NCBI GenBank assembly: GCA_022494885.1 | Contig: JAGVSM010001690.1 | Location: forward strand, 1 to 64,000 | Direction: 5' to 3' | From: Micrasema longulum | Taxonomy: Eukaryota; Arthropoda; Insecta; Trichoptera; Brachycentridae | Length of the DNA stretch: 64,000 nt | Shown here: positions 1 through 11,639 of the stretch, one piece after another | How the letters are laid out: every line of letters starts with the position of its first letter | Position numbering within the stretch: position 1 is the stretch's first letter | Position numbers and translations under genes: made by a program | Notes under the pieces: generated by a model | Seen by the model: only the letters and a program-made list of their open reading frames with translations | Databases searched by the model: none | What the model was told of the DNA's origin: nothing

Positions 1-255
1 TGGCTGGTTTAAATGGCCACTTTACACACTGTGTAACAATCACCATTTTACCATCCACCCTTCCATCGTCCATATTTCTTCAATCTTCCATTTATTAATT
101 TTAGAGAAGTTAAAGAGCTGAAACCTTTATTGTTGGAAAGAGATTCATCTGACTGAATTATTTCACATACTAGGCAACGCCTGAAAACAATTTTCCAATG
201 TTTGAACTTCTTCTTGGACCAGTTGGTTTTATTACAATATTTGAATTTTTCTAAA
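1..255. repeat. Repeat family G, truncated by window start
   Basis: This segment closely follows 20155-20400: the core 'ggccactttacacactgtg' is followed in both by a stretch ending near 'agagctgaaacctttat' and then 'gaaaacaattttcca'. The element therefore continues to the left of the window. Other copies are at 9593-9830, 20083-20790 and (diverged) 27620-27850. No coding potential is visible. The class is unknown; the long inverted arms of the 20 kb copy suggest a foldback DNA element. Confidence 0.7.
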
Positions 256-426
256 TATTGTAATCAGGATTCTATCCAAAAAAATCTTCCTCGAAAAATT
301 TATTCATTGTTGTTGAAATATTTATCTCGCAAGCCGACATTCTCGCTTACTAGAATATTTAAAATATAAACGTGCTTTTAAAATAATGATCAAGTTTTCA
401 GACACGATAATGTTTAACATTACATG

Positions 427-955
427 ATACATAACTCTAAGTTCAGTCATATCACTCCACTACTTCGGGAACTACACTGGCTACGTTTTCCACAGAGGGT
501 CTAATACAAACTCTGTTAGCTTATGTATAAGTCACTGCACAACTCCGCTCCGGAGTATCTAAGGGAAGTATGCATTCCAGGTGAACTAGCTGACAGGCGT
601 CTCACGCTTAGATCAGCTACGTCTACGGCGAGAGGAAAAGTTATTATACCTCTACGCAAACAGCGCACTAAATTTAGTGAACGCGCATTTGCGGTCGCAG
701 GCCCTATGGCATGGAATTCTCTCCCAGCAGAGGTGCAAGGCTGTGAAAGTGAAGTGATGTTTCGGAAAAAACTTAAAACCCACTTGTTCTCTAAATCATT
801 TGAATAAATCCGTAGCATGTGACAGCAAAATAAATTGTTTTAATTAAATTACAAATTTAAAAGCTTCAATTCAATTAATTTAACAATAGAATCACTATGT
901 AATGCGCCAAGCTATATAAGTTATCCATAATAATAATAATAATAATAATGTTTTT
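427..955 (+). pseudogene. Non-LTR retrotransposon 3' end (reverse transcriptase C-terminus, decayed)
   Basis: Read in one frame from about 430, the sequence gives the usual end of a CR1/Rex/jockey-like ORF2 protein: 'HITPLLRELHWL', then 'SLHNSAPEYLREVC', then 'ERAFAVAGPMAWNSLP', ending with 'KKLKTHLFSKSFE' and a stop near 805. Two in-frame stops near 500-520 show that it is dead. Endonuclease and catalytic RT domains are absent, so the copy is 5'-truncated. The 3' UTR includes 'gcgccaagctatataag' and ends in a (TAA)n tail at 928-949, typical of this group. The clade is inferred from the motif pattern only. Confidence 0.85.
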
Positions 956-964
956 TTTTTTTTA

Positions 965-2789
965 ATGGATACCGAAAAAACTTATAAGTTGGGCGATTTA
1001 TTTATGTGATAAACGATTAGCTTATGTCGTTGTGGATAATTTCGATAGTACTTTATTACATTTTTTTTTATTCCCTGAAAGAAAGGACTGTATACATCGC
1101 TAAAATAATGATTCACTGTTATCCGTTGTGTTCTGTTAAGAAGAAATTAGATTTTGCCCAGATTCCTTCTTTTTGCTCTCAAATTTCGCTTTCATTGTTG
1201 TTTCTTGGATAACTAACGATCTTCATCATCTTGAACAATACAGACGAAGGAGTATATTTATGGAGGCACATTGAATCCGAATAGTGTTATAAAACACACG
1301 TGGCTGACGAAGAACTTGTGTTCGTTTAATATTCGACAGTACCTACTCGGGTTACATAATTAAATAAAATGTTTTGAGTAGTTGTTATAAAGATAAAAAA
1401 CATTAAGATGCCTTAACTGTCTAGACTTATTTGTTATAATTTACATACTACCAATTAACATTTTAAATTGGTAAAGGTAGACAAAACAATATGTCTTTGC
1501 GTTCACATTTGAATTTCTTTATTCAGTTGCCGAAGATTATTGGTCCAACAAAACTACCACGTGATCACAATCTGATTTAAAATTTGGATTCTTAAACTTT
1601 ACCCGGTTACTGGTACCAAAAAAAGTCATACCATAACATATTCTGTTAAATATTACAACAAAAATATCAATTATACATAGTATATGTGAAACATTTAACA
1701 AGAATTTTAATAGTCCTGATATATTTAACACTCCATATAATAAGTACAGAAGAGAACTAATTGGTTTGATTCAGAATAGTCGTTTTGTCTCTTTTATTGC
1801 TCTTTATCATTAAATCAAATGCAATTTTCCACTACTACTTTCCTTCATTCATCCTTCAGCACTCCTCATCAGTTTCTTTCTTTTCCTTCCCTCTATCTCC
1901 TTATTTTGTCCATATTTCTTTACTTTTAATATGTAGTATATTTATTATTTATAAAGTTTAAACCGTCGTCACTTAATTTTAGTATAATTAAGTGAATACA
2001 TATTATTGGTTGGCAGGCCCTACAATTTTTATGTGTACATTTTTTATAGTTTCCATTTATAATCATTTAACCAGTACATCTGTTTGTATTCGAAATAAAT
2101 TAAATATAATAAAATTTCATATGAGAAAATTGCTCCAAGAAACGTTCTTCAAGTGTAAATGTAAATTCTAACCGAGGCATTAGAATAATACAAACTTGTA
2201 GTACTAAACCCTTACTCAAAAGTAGACTAGAGCAAGGAACACTACTTGTCTGAGGAATGTTGCTTATTCAATTAGCATTTCAAGGTGCTGATTATGACGT
2301 TAGCATCATTATATTCTACCTACTTTACTTGCGATTGTTCTACTAATTCTCCGTTCTGAGGTTCCACTGCACTGTTCGCATATCTAGTTACTTATTTAAA
2401 ACACTGGTACCTTTAGACTGCACATCTCCAAGATTCTCCTCACGTATTTCATTAACAATTTATAGTCATGCTGAAGAAGGTTTTGTAACCATATAAGAAA
2501 TTAGGTTGATAGGCTAGGCGGGTTAAGTATTATATTTTTATTAATCGATTGCATTCGTGTGCGTATAGAATTTCTTCGGGTCAATTGCGGTCCACCTTTA
2601 TAGTGTATTAATTACTGTAGTGTCTTGTTAAATATGAGGCGTTATTTATGTTCAGTCATTTGGTGTACAGCATCCTAGTCTGCCTTTTTGAGGGGTATTT
2701 ATTTTAGGGATTTTCTATACATATTGTTAATATTTAAAGCATTAACTTTGTGGTCAAACATACTTACTAAATGTTTTTAAATATTTGTA
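965..2789. other. AT-rich stretch with no recognised gene
   Basis: I see no supported gene here; open frames are short and unlike any family I know. A pyrimidine-rich tract at about 1830-1925 resembles the 3' UTR of the LINE tail at 3330-3385 and may be another decayed tail. At 1301 a CTGACGA box is followed by a GAAC/GTTC hairpin but has no GAAA, so I do not call it a ribozyme. Confidence 0.5.
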
Positions 2790-3110
2790 CATAACCACTT
2801 ACCGACTTTTCTATGTCTACCGGTTTCGAGACGTACCCGTCTCTTCGTCAGGACACCAATCGAACCAACATGCAAAACCCACTATTCACCTTCACCATAG
2901 TTGTTGCACAAGAATAAAAAAACAACACGACATGCATTTTTATTATGGAAATATTTCACGTTAGGAAAGCTTTAAAAATTATTGTCCTTTGATCAATAAT
3001 GAAATAACCTTTCAATATAGCCCACGATGTTCCATTGTAATAGTCACCCTATACCTATTTAACTCACGCCCCTCCCTTCATCCCCTCCCTTTTTTTCGAC
3101 TACTTCTCCA
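2790..3110 (-). mobile_element. Hammerhead-bearing repeat M1, rearranged
   Basis: The left part matches 22785-22850 in the same orientation ('atgtctaccggtttcga', then 'ttcgtcaggacac'). The right part (about 3010-3090, 'caatatagcccac', then 'cccctcccttcatcccc') matches the end of the other copy (22985-23105) only as its reverse complement. One half is therefore inverted relative to the other copy. No ORF is seen. The hammerhead motif on the minus strand suggests a Penelope-like or retrozyme element, where partly inverted copies are common. Confidence 0.65.
2813..2856 (-). ncRNA. Hammerhead ribozyme motif in repeat M1
   Basis: Read on the minus strand in order: GUGUC (2856-2852), CUGACGA (2851-2845), stem II GAGACG/CGUCUC with a 4-nt loop (2843-2828), GAAA (2827-2824), CCGG, U, then A as cleavage-site base, and GACAU (2817-2813). 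GUGUC pairs with GACAU as stem I (5 bp, one wobble). All conserved core bases of a type I hammerhead are present. Stem III is minimal; its ACCGGU is self-complementary, which would allow pairing between two copies, as proposed for other minimal hammerheads. Activity is not shown. Confidence 0.75.
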
Positions 3111-3289
3111 ACGATATAAATTATTTTCATAACCTAATCAGTGCATGTAAGGTTGCTTGTTAAAATGCATTTCGTGTTAGTTTTATATTTTTGTTTTCTA
3201 ATTTCCAAAACTCCGAAATTTCCGTTATTATGTTTTTAAACCATGTTTGGGAATAGTACATAAATAATAAATAACTTCTTTATTTACAT

Positions 3290-3880
3290 TCAAATCACGT
3301 TTGAAATGTCACTTCCTGAATATTTAAGTTCTTCCTTTTTCCTCCCTCTTTCCTTCCCTCTTTATCCTCTTCTCTCTTCATAGTAGTGTAGATATTTAGT
3401 CAATTTTTATCAATATTTTTTTCCATAATTAAATTATCAATAAACCAACAATATGTTCATATACCACTGATTTTCTTAAATCGAACGGTTTGGGTAGGTA
3501 GGAAGAAATGGCCTCAAGGCAATATGCCCGCCCTTTTGTTAATTTTAATTATTTATTTATTTATATTTAAAGTTTTTTAATAAATAAATATATAATTAAA
3601 ATTCAAATTATTGTATTCATAAGTACTCAATATGTATTTTCTCAAATCAAACAGTTTGGGTAGGTAGGAAGAAATGGCCTTAAGGCAATATGCCCGCCCT
3701 TTTGTTAATTTTGATTATTTATTTATTTATTTATATTTAAAGTTTTTAAATAAATAAATATATAGTTAAAATTAAAATTATTGTATTCATAAGTATTCAA
3801 TATGTATTTTCTCAAATCAAACAGTTTGGGTAGGTAGGAAGAAATTGCCTTAAGGTAATATATTCTCGCATATCTGTGTA
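3290..3880 (+). repeat. LINE 3' tail with 2.5 tandem units of about 166-170 bp
   Basis: A unit containing 'tttgggtaggtaggaagaaa' and 'atatgcccgcccttttgtt' occurs three times; the tttggg positions are 3489, 3655 and 3825, giving periods of 166 and 170. The same phrase, reverse-complemented, forms the 3' end of the LINE fragment at 34300-35012, and the CT-rich 3340-3385 part also matches it. This is therefore the 3' UTR of that LINE family, with its tail duplicated in tandem. The third unit is cut short near 3860. Confidence 0.75.
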
Positions 3881-4640
3881 AAAAAGGGTTACATAAAAAA
3901 ATTACGTGAATTAGATTATGCCGAAGTAAGTTTTAATCTATGGATCATTAGACATGCGTATACTAATTGATTCAGCTAGTCATAATGTACTAAAATATTG
4001 TGAGAGTAATGTTTTCAGTGTTCATGTACCCGTAAAATTATGTTTTAATGACGAAAGGTTCTCAATAATGATTTGTGTCATTTGTCTGACCAATGAACAC
4101 TCTCAACCGTTCAATTATATGAAAACAAAAACCTATATTAACTTAATTTCCAATTTTTGTTTTGTTGATTTCATGTTACTGTTTTATGCAATGGAGCAGA
4201 GAAATATGTATTTATATTACATCATCGAAGTTGTTATTTTTTATTGCTGTCATAAAGTCACCTTGAAAGTATATTTTTGACCGTAATGAAAATGACTGAC
4301 AACATATTTTAATGGTTTCCTGGTTAATGCAGTGTATTTGAAGTCAAACAGCATTATCTCAACGGACGCTGACTAAAAAATACACAATTTTAAAGAAAAA
4401 CCAAATTTACTAAGCGACATGTAGACAACTTTACAGAATAGTCAGTCAAAGTTTTTTTTTTAAATCAGAAATCGCAAATTTTAAATTTATATTATTATCT
4501 ATTAGTATTCACACCAATGTGATATATTTGAGGGATATTTGAGTTTTTTTTTTATTAGTAAAAAAAAACTTAAAATGGCTTTTCTGTACAGTTGCTACAT
4601 GATGCTTAGTATTTTTTTCTTTTCCACCCTCAATATGTAC
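3881..4640. other. AT-rich stretch, no recognised feature
   Basis: An open frame at 3954-4280 (108 codons) has no recognisable domain and the codon content of AT-rich noise. Nothing else is supported. Confidence 0.5.
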
Positions 4641-4644
4641 CAGT

Positions 4645-4732
4645 GGCGAACGGTGATTTTATTTACAGGTAAGAACTAAAAAAAATATAATTGATTTGTC
4701 CTTACATAGTAGTTACATAATATAATGTAAGT
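4645..4732 (+). promoter_or_regulatory. Candidate recursive splice site (AG|GTAAGA) with second donor 58 nt on
   Basis: The sequence 'gattttatttacag|gtaaga' joins a 3' splice site to a 5' splice site with no exon between (AG 4667-4668, GT 4669-4670). A second strong donor, AT|GTAAGT, starts at 4727, giving a 58-nt cryptic exon, the layout described for recursive splice sites in long fly introns. Only the sequence pattern is seen. Chance remains possible in 64 kb. Confidence 0.35.
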
Positions 4733-4759
4733 TTTACGTACTATAAATTGCTATTTTTT

Positions 4760-5399
4760 CTGTGATTCCGTGTGAAACAAAACTCTTATCTATGAAATCA
4801 ACTCAAACTACGTAACTTCGTGATATATTATCCATTAATTGAGCACATAACTTATATTAAAGTTTATAATTCATTCAGTATTAGTTATTCTCATAACGAC
4901 TGAAATGTCAACTGGCTGATTTTTTCTAAAAATGAATAATGCCAAAAACGGCCGCGTCGAGCGCCACTTGTATTGCGAGTCATATGTCAAAAATATCATC
5001 TCAAAGAAAAATAGTCCTTAAAAAATAATGTTTTAAATACTGTTTTCCAAATCGAGAATCTTCAAAGAATTTGTGTTATCTGCAAGTTAACTCTAAGAGA
5101 AAAATCCCGCTACTGGGTTTAATATGTTCAAAATACAGCACAGAAATAAGCTGTAGCAATCGGCTAGTTTCTCCCGTGGTTTATCCTTTAAGTTACAGAT
5201 ATTATTACGCAGTGTATTAGGAGAACAAGTCTTAGTATGTTATTTTTCCAAAATAAAATATTACATATATGTATATATATATATAAATGTATATTTGTGT
5301 CTTCACTATCTGATGTTTCTGTATAAATTACATGCGTGCGTGGAGAAAAACTTTTATGTCCATACTATTTAACACGCAGTTTAGTTTAACCCGTCGGAA
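4760..5399. other. AT-rich stretch with short AT microsatellite
   Basis: Apart from an imperfect (AT)n tract at about 5262-5292, nothing recognisable is seen here. Confidence 0.5.
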
Positions 5400-5760
5400 A
5401 ATTAGAGTACCTTTTTGGCCACGAAATAGCGTCGCTTTTCTAGTTCTGGAGCGTTTCCTTTAGAAACTGGGTACCTACCGATTCAAGAAGTTCATTAATC
5501 GAACACCATTCTGAATTCCTGCATAGCGGGTAAGTCAGTACTGGTACGAAGAGTGTAAATTGAAACATTACAAGCGGTAAATAGCGCCTCGCTCCTAAAG
5601 CTACGTCCACATCCTGCCATCACGGGTAATTTATGCGAGAGAGCGTGCATTAAAAAGGAATAAATTGTGTGGATAGGTCGCAAGCTTGGAAGAAAGCAAC
5701 GCCAACAAGCGAAGAGCGTTGCTTTACTCCATTGTTCGGACACCGTGGGGCATAATGTAC
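5400..5760. other. GC-elevated unique island with a possible 66-nt exon
   Basis: This island is clearly less AT-rich than its surroundings and matches no other part of the window. On the + strand, 5464-5529 is bounded by 'gcgtttcctttag' and the donor 'gtaagt'. It is open in one frame (begins NWVPTDSRSSL) and stopped in the other two. Its length, 66 nt, is a multiple of three. I do not recognise the peptide. It could be a cassette exon, a conserved non-coding element, or chance. A minus-strand frame at 5495-5743 is also open but unrecognised. Confidence 0.2.
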
Positions 5761-5787
5761 TAAATTATTTGTATTTTAATGAGCCTG

Positions 5788-6355
5788 CACTAGGGCCTAC
5801 GAATCAAAACCGATATACCGGTTTTTAAGACAGTAGGGGAATATGATGATGATAATAACAATTTTAACTAAAAACCGTTTTACTATCAATCTCACGGGGT
5901 TGTATTCGATCTTAAACCCACTCGTTCTTATCTGTAACTATTTGTTGCGTAAAGCAGTACATCTCGATCATCTGTTACATAAAGACAACATTATCATTAG
6001 CTGTTAACTTTCAGAGAAACCACAAATAGTGGTATTGTAATAAAAAATACTTATTTTAACGTGTCTTTTCTGAATTTTTTTCCAGAATACATAGCTTGCT
6101 TTATTAAAATCCGGTAGGCGAAAAAAAAATATTGCTTATTTTAAATCAAAAGTAGGAACTCTAGAAAGGAAAAATAATTACGTTTTTATAGAAGACATGT
6201 TAGATAATTCGTCGTACCTACCGTTATTTTGATCTCTGTTGTAATAAATACGGATTTTATTTATTCATTTCATTCGTTCTAACCGGTTTTATGTGATCGA
6301 AAATAGCTATATTCAAACCGGTAATTTGAAATAAGCGGTTCATTGAAAGCCCTTA
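5788..6355. repeat. Possible terminal-inverted-repeat element
   Basis: The left end 'agggcctacgaatcaaaacc' and the reverse complement of the right end, 'agggctttcaatgaaccg', are similar, and both contain an accggt palindrome nearby. The arms are short and diverged and no target duplication is visible, so the call is weak. Confidence 0.25.
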
Positions 6356-6547
6356 CCTCTTCGCCCACGTCTGTACAACATTGTATTGGACACATTAAAT
6401 ACCTATAATTTTATTTTATATTTTATCGAGCATATAAAAGGTTACTCATTAAAATATGAAAACCCCGCAGTGGGCTAATTTATGGTATAAATTAAAAACC
6501 CCTAGTTGAAATTAAGTATATTATGTTTTACCTACATGTCTTTTAAA

Positions 6548-6915
6548 ATTATTTATTTATTTATATTTGGATAATTTATATAGCGCCGTATTTGTGAAAA
6601 TCACCTCAAGGGCGCTGTACAATAAATAAATATCCCACTACGTCTTGCAGCTACAGAGCGCATGGACGGTTGGAATTCTTGTTCCTCGTCTCCAATTATG
6701 ATATACAGGAGCTAGATTACAGCACGTCTTGCAGCTACAGAGCGCATAGACGATAAGAAATCTAGCCCCTTTTTACATTTTTTATTTGACAATAAAGTTT
6801 AGAGATTTAGTGATGTTTAAAAAAAATTAAAAAAAACAATTTATAAAAATAGAAGTTGGATTACAAGAAGTCTTGCAGCTACTGAGCGCATGGACGGTTG
6901 GAATTCTAGATCTCT
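6548..6915 (-). repeat. Repeat D, with internal subrepeats
   Basis: On the minus strand it contains three spaced copies of a phrase like 'ccatgcgctctgtagctg' followed by 'caagacgtgctg'. It ends with 'gatatttatttattgtac', 'agcgcccttgaggtgatttt' and 'cgctatataaa'. Matching copies are at 42805-43162 (+) and 48751-49048 (+). The 'cgctatataaa' end looks like a non-LTR retrotransposon 3' terminus, so D may be a 5'-truncated LINE tail or a non-autonomous partner. No ORF is seen. Confidence 0.65.
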
Positions 6916-9590
6916 TTTACTAAATTAGGATATTTGATAGTCCTAATTTATATAACATATATATATATACTAATTGAATATAAATTAATTGAATCTTTAT
7001 TTGTGGCAGTAATCGTGTCATTAAAACTGGTTTTGAATATATTATTTTTAACAAGTACTTAACTTCGATGACCATGCTTTTGAATTCTAAGGTATCTGAA
7101 TTGACATATTACATGTTTGAAGATTTTATATATTTCATAGTATTGTGTACGTCTTAGCGATTGTGGTCATTCAATTTTATGTGTATTTAAGAACAAACAT
7201 TTTTATTTAATTTTATTAATACACGAATATTTGTAAATACCTAGCTCTGCTAGCTCCTAATTAAATCTTATTTCAATATGTGTAGTTAATGAAATAATAA
7301 CTAAAATACTAGCTTCTCACTTGGTCATTCCGGGTTCAATATTCATGTTTTTAAATCCGTGTGTTTTATGATTTGTTAAAGCATGTATGCCGTTTATTAA
7401 ATCATGTTGCAACGCTCACACTTAATCTCCATAACATACACACACAATTCTAAGTACGTAAACTGAGAAATCAAAACCAACTTTTGGAAAATACCCATAA
7501 AATCCAAATGATTGAATTATTAATTAAGTTTTAAAACAATTATCCGTCCAAGCTTACGTATGTGTTACTTTGAATTACAGGCGTATCAATTGACAATGGT
7601 ACTTGTCTACGTAAACACAAAGTCCTTGAACTATTGTATTATATTTGGTGATTTTACTTAGCGGTATCCGATTGTCCTCGTTGTATTATACAATGTGATA
7701 TTGACGGACAGGGAATTCTCCATAAAATGGAAACCATCTATCGATACATAAAACAAACAAACGGACGTGTTATGTTGGGTTTACTTCGTAATTATCGCTT
7801 GTATCGCTCCCTATAGTTTCCAAGATGACGGACGAGTCTCTGAATATCCATTGTGATAGAAATATAGGCCATTGTTTTAAGATTTTGTGGATATTTCAAA
7901 CTAAAAAAGTTCATACATACAAGGTAAATGAACCTACGTGACCCTTTGAAGTAATACGTTGAGCTAAATTTGCATAATGTTAAAATTACCTCAACATGCT
8001 TATTTATTTCCACACTTCGATTTTTGATTAAATTAATATCGAATTATTAACATTGCCAATTAAAAACGTCATTTTTGTTCTGTTCATTACCCAACAATTT
8101 AATTTCGCGTCATCATACAATTATCATGTATGTTCGGTATTTTCGCAAATCGGGAATAGCTTTGAAAACATATTGAATATTTCGAGCGGATTTTTACGAT
8201 TCTATTATACTATATGACCATCAATGTATAAAAAAACAGTTTTTATTTATAATTTTCGGATTTAAAACGACCACATAGGTACATAGCGGCTCGCAGTTAG
8301 CGTCACGTCATTCACGTCACACGTTATGCCCTCCGAGTGCGCTTCTTACAACCATTGCGTGCAAGTATGGTGCGTAACATTAAATGTGCCGTTTGTCCCA
8401 TGTGGCACAAAATATCTCAGTTTGAGGTTATTCAAAATACACATACTTCAAACCTATTTAGAAAATTTATCGGACCTCGCACGGAAAAAAAAAATACCGT
8501 TACAATTTTAATATTTTGCTGATTTGAAACAAATAACATAAAATAGTCCCTAATACTCGTACGTATACTCGTAAGTATAATTTTTTTTTTTTTTTAATTT
8601 TTATTTATTAATAACAAATTAAAATACAATATTACAACTAAATACAATTTTTTACATTAATCAAATACATATATTTTCATTAACGTTTCCCATTACGTAA
8701 AATAAATAAACAATTCTTGTGTACATAATGAGGAGTGACGTCTAACAAACGATTATTTTATTTTAATCAATAATACTTTTAGAATAACTTAAATAAATTA
8801 TAAAAAAGATATTAACGATGTTTTCAATAAGTGTTACATAAAGAAGAATTATAGATGTAATTTTTTATTTCTTTCTTAAATATATTGTATTCCTGACTGT
8901 ACTTTTTATTATCTTTGTTCATTTCATTAAAGAAAAATATTCTACTAATATATAGTTATTATTTAAAACTTTGTTTTCACAAATCAGTTCTTCGAAAAGT
9001 GGCTTTCTTTATATTTGTTTTTCTTTCACAATCGTTTACAAGTGACATCTATGTTATCTTATCGTTTAAACCATATTTGCACTGATAGAAGTAAAACTGA
9101 AAATATTTACACGGTTTAATTTAAGTTTTATCGTAAATGATAGCGTTATCACCACGTACGCACCTTATTTTTTCTTCAAGCAATATAAATACAACAGAAC
9201 GGTAACAAGTGTATAATATGAAGGACTTGTCTAGTCACTTAGCCCAGTTTGGCAGTCTATTTGTCTACCACAGTTATGAAATAATACGATTCTTATCATT
9301 TCGTGATTCACCAATTTATTTGAAGAACATAAAAACTGAGAGTTAGATCAATAAACGCCTGTTTGTGTTAACAGAGCGTGCAGATTGTATATTTAATAAA
9401 AATACATCGTTTTTTTGCTTTATCTTTGATCTAGATTTTAATATTCTGAGCAAAAAACCGTGCAGTTTTATTTGTCAGCCATTTTTCAAATAATAATATT
9501 TTATTGTTGACATTGACAATCACAAATTTTTATTGTAAATCTTCAAATACTTCATATTATTTAAAAACTAAACTGTAATATTTTTCAACA
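6916..9590. other. AT-rich stretch without recognised genes
   Basis: No gene is supported. A T-run at about 8580-8596, with T/A-rich sequence after it, could be the poly(A) tail of a minus-strand retrosequence. Short frames at 7792-8013, 8326-8511 and 8337-8522 have no recognisable content. Confidence 0.5.
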
Positions 9591-9592
9591 AT

Positions 9593-9830
9593 GTTAGAGT
9601 ATGTCCAAATGCTTGCAGACTGGCTGAATTTCCTCCCTAGGGATGGAGATGGAAGAGTTGAGGAAATGTGGATGTTCAAACATGGGCAGAATGGTGAATG
9701 TTACAGTGTGTAAAGTGGCCACTTAAACCAGCCAATGATAGGTCAAAGGCCTGAAAATGTCTAGACTTCCATATTCCCTTCTCAAAAATGTTTTCCCTTA
9801 CTGTTGGAATAAATTTTAATGTAATATTTT
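9593..9830. repeat. Repeat family G, deleted copy
   Basis: It matches 20396-20740 with the middle missing: 'agtatgtccaaatgcttgca' runs on to 'gaggaaatgtggatgttcaa' and 'gtgtaaagtggccacttaaa', ending near 'ttctcaaaaatgttttccc'. The roughly 110-nt gap relative to the 20 kb copy shows a deletion derivative. Confidence 0.7.
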
Positions 9831-10199
9831 TAATAATTGCCATTAAATACCTGAAAACCTATTTTTTATTATTTTTTATTGTCAGATTTTGTTGAAATTG
9901 ATGTTCGTACCAGACAGTTTGTTTTATACTGACTTTTACATACTTTGGGCAAATAATAACTGACTTCCGACTTATTTGTATTAAATTTCAATTCTGCATG
10001 TCAGAAAATAATGTTTTTAAAAAATATTATTGATTAATATTGTTACATAAAATGATACATGTTTTTTTTTCTATTACAATCTACTTCTATTTATTTAGTT
10101 AATGTTGTAACTGTAACTTTCAAAAAAAGGTACTAGCTCTTGTGCTTGGAAAGTGACTAACACTTACATTTAGTAATTTAAAGTTATACGTATATTAAA

Positions 10200-10395
10200 A
10201 TAAATAAAACAACTTTGTTTTTTACCACTAAATTTATTTTTTTAAATTTTTCCACCGACCGATTTCAAAGCAAAAAGCTTCTTCGTCAAGGTTTACGTAG
10301 CTAATAAGTTCTTTCCTATTTTATTTTTATCATGTTTACTAAATACTACACGTGGAGCCAATAAATCAAGTCTTTTTTTCCTAATATGGTAATTT
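10200..10395 (-). mobile_element. Hammerhead-bearing repeat M2, single arm
   Basis: It matches one arm of the palindromic element at 23148-23385: 'aactttgtttttt', then 'accgatttcaaagc', 'cttcgtcaagg' and the run to 'tcaagtctttttttcc'. Here only one arm is present. No ORF is seen. The minus strand carries a hammerhead core. Confidence 0.6.
10252..10293 (-). ncRNA. Hammerhead ribozyme motif in repeat M2
   Basis: On the minus strand: ACC, UUGACGA (first core base changed from C to U), stem II AAGC/GCUU with an A/U-rich loop, GAAA, UCGG, UC as cleavage site, then GGU pairing with the upstream ACC. Stem II differs from that of M1 on both sides, so pairing is kept. The C-to-U change in the core would be expected to weaken activity. 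Confidence 0.55.
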
Positions 10396-10589
10396 GATAT
10401 GATTATTTTCAAAGCTAGACAGGTGTGGACTAAAAGAAATATTGTTTATTTGGTTGTTAATTATTTTTATATTATTATAAATCACTTTTTTAATTTCTAA
10501 GATTTCCAAGTTGTCTAATTCCAACATTTTATTTTCAACGTGAAGTACTTTTAATCCAGTGTCTTTATTGAAGTTATAGTTATTATGAG

Positions 10590-10940
10590 ATGGTTTGCGA
10601 ATTCAGAAAAAATATTTTTATTTAAGCATTTCGAATATACATGAGCAAAAAACAAATACCAAAGAAAAACAGAAGATAATAAATAATACAGTAACACTAA
10701 TTCAAATGGAATGCGGTTTCTCTTCTTGTTTAGTTTCCTTTTTTTATTTTTATGCTGATATTTATTTAATATTATCTACAGCTTCTATTATTTTTAAACC
10801 AATTATACTTCTGAACACAGTTCTATATTTTATTGCTTTATCTTGTATTTTTTTAATTTTATGTGTTCATGTTTTATATAACTTCCATGTTTGTAAAAAG
10901 CCTTATGGGCGTGAAAAATTAATAAAAAATTAAATTAAAT
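10590..10940 (+). repeat. Retroelement 3' tail family ('atgggcgtgaaaaa')
   Basis: The end 'ccttatgggcgtgaaaaatt' plus an A/T tail, preceded by 'cttctgaacac', recurs at 59950-60180. The 112-codon frame at 10595-10933 lies inside this repeat and resembles no known protein. This looks like a non-LTR 3' UTR, but no coding part remains. Confidence 0.5.
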
Positions 10941-10944
10941 TAAA

Positions 10945-11475
10945 TTGTCAAACCACAAACACGATAATATTTGCCCTTTACGGTTTTTTTTCGTTTTGTT
11001 TTTCTGAAGGTGGGGATTTTATACTTTATTTATCCTTTGCTACGAAGTGGTTCTTTAATTAAAAACATATCCAGGGAAATAAATTGTGTCTCCCATCCGA
11101 TAATCTCGCCACGAGATCTGCAGTGTTGCTATTTTTTTACCTTACGGGTGGCTTTTCCGTAAGCGCGGAGCTATGTCATTACAGGGCAACACTTACAGGG
11201 AATAATGAAAAACGAAGAAATTAAGCTCGGAAGATATCTTCGTCTGCTACACAAAATTCACCTTTATGCTTAGCGGAAACATATTTTTTACGTATCCTAC
11301 ATACTTTTTACGAGTTTCAAGGGTCTGCTTAGTACGCCCATTGTTATCTCACTAAAAAAATGTTTTAATTAATACTATTATTGTTTCAGTATTTATTTTT
11401 ACTGGATGGAGTTTTCCTACTGACATTTCTTGGTGGAACTGCATTTTAAAAAAATATTTGCGTTCTTATGATTTA
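10945..11475. other. Unassigned stretch
   Basis: I recognise nothing here. Base composition is slightly less AT-rich around 11080-11190. Confidence 0.5.
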
Positions 11476-11479
11476 CACA

Positions 11480-11624
11480 AATATTTCATTTAGAGGACCA
11501 TTTTTAACGAGTTGTAAATAACTCACTATTAGAAAATGCGAATCAAGCTGGGGTAGAGTGGAATTCGAACCACGGACCATTGGTCGGGAGTCTGAGACAC
11601 TAGCCACAGGACCACAACCCGATT
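11480..11624 (-). mobile_element. SINE-like element with tRNA-like head
   Basis: From 11624 leftwards on the minus strand there is an A-box-like 'tggctagtgtct' and a B box 'ggttcgaattcc', spaced as in a tRNA gene, followed by unrelated sequence. The head differs from the other SINEs in this window. No tRNA cloverleaf with a proper acceptor stem was found, so this is a SINE or tRNA pseudogene, not a working tRNA. Confidence 0.5.
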
Positions 11625-11639
11625 CATTTTAATTATAAT

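Noticed and set aside
1301..1340. CTGACGA followed by a GAAC/GTTC hairpin as a hammerhead
   Set aside because: GAAA is replaced by GTTT and no pairing stem I was found.
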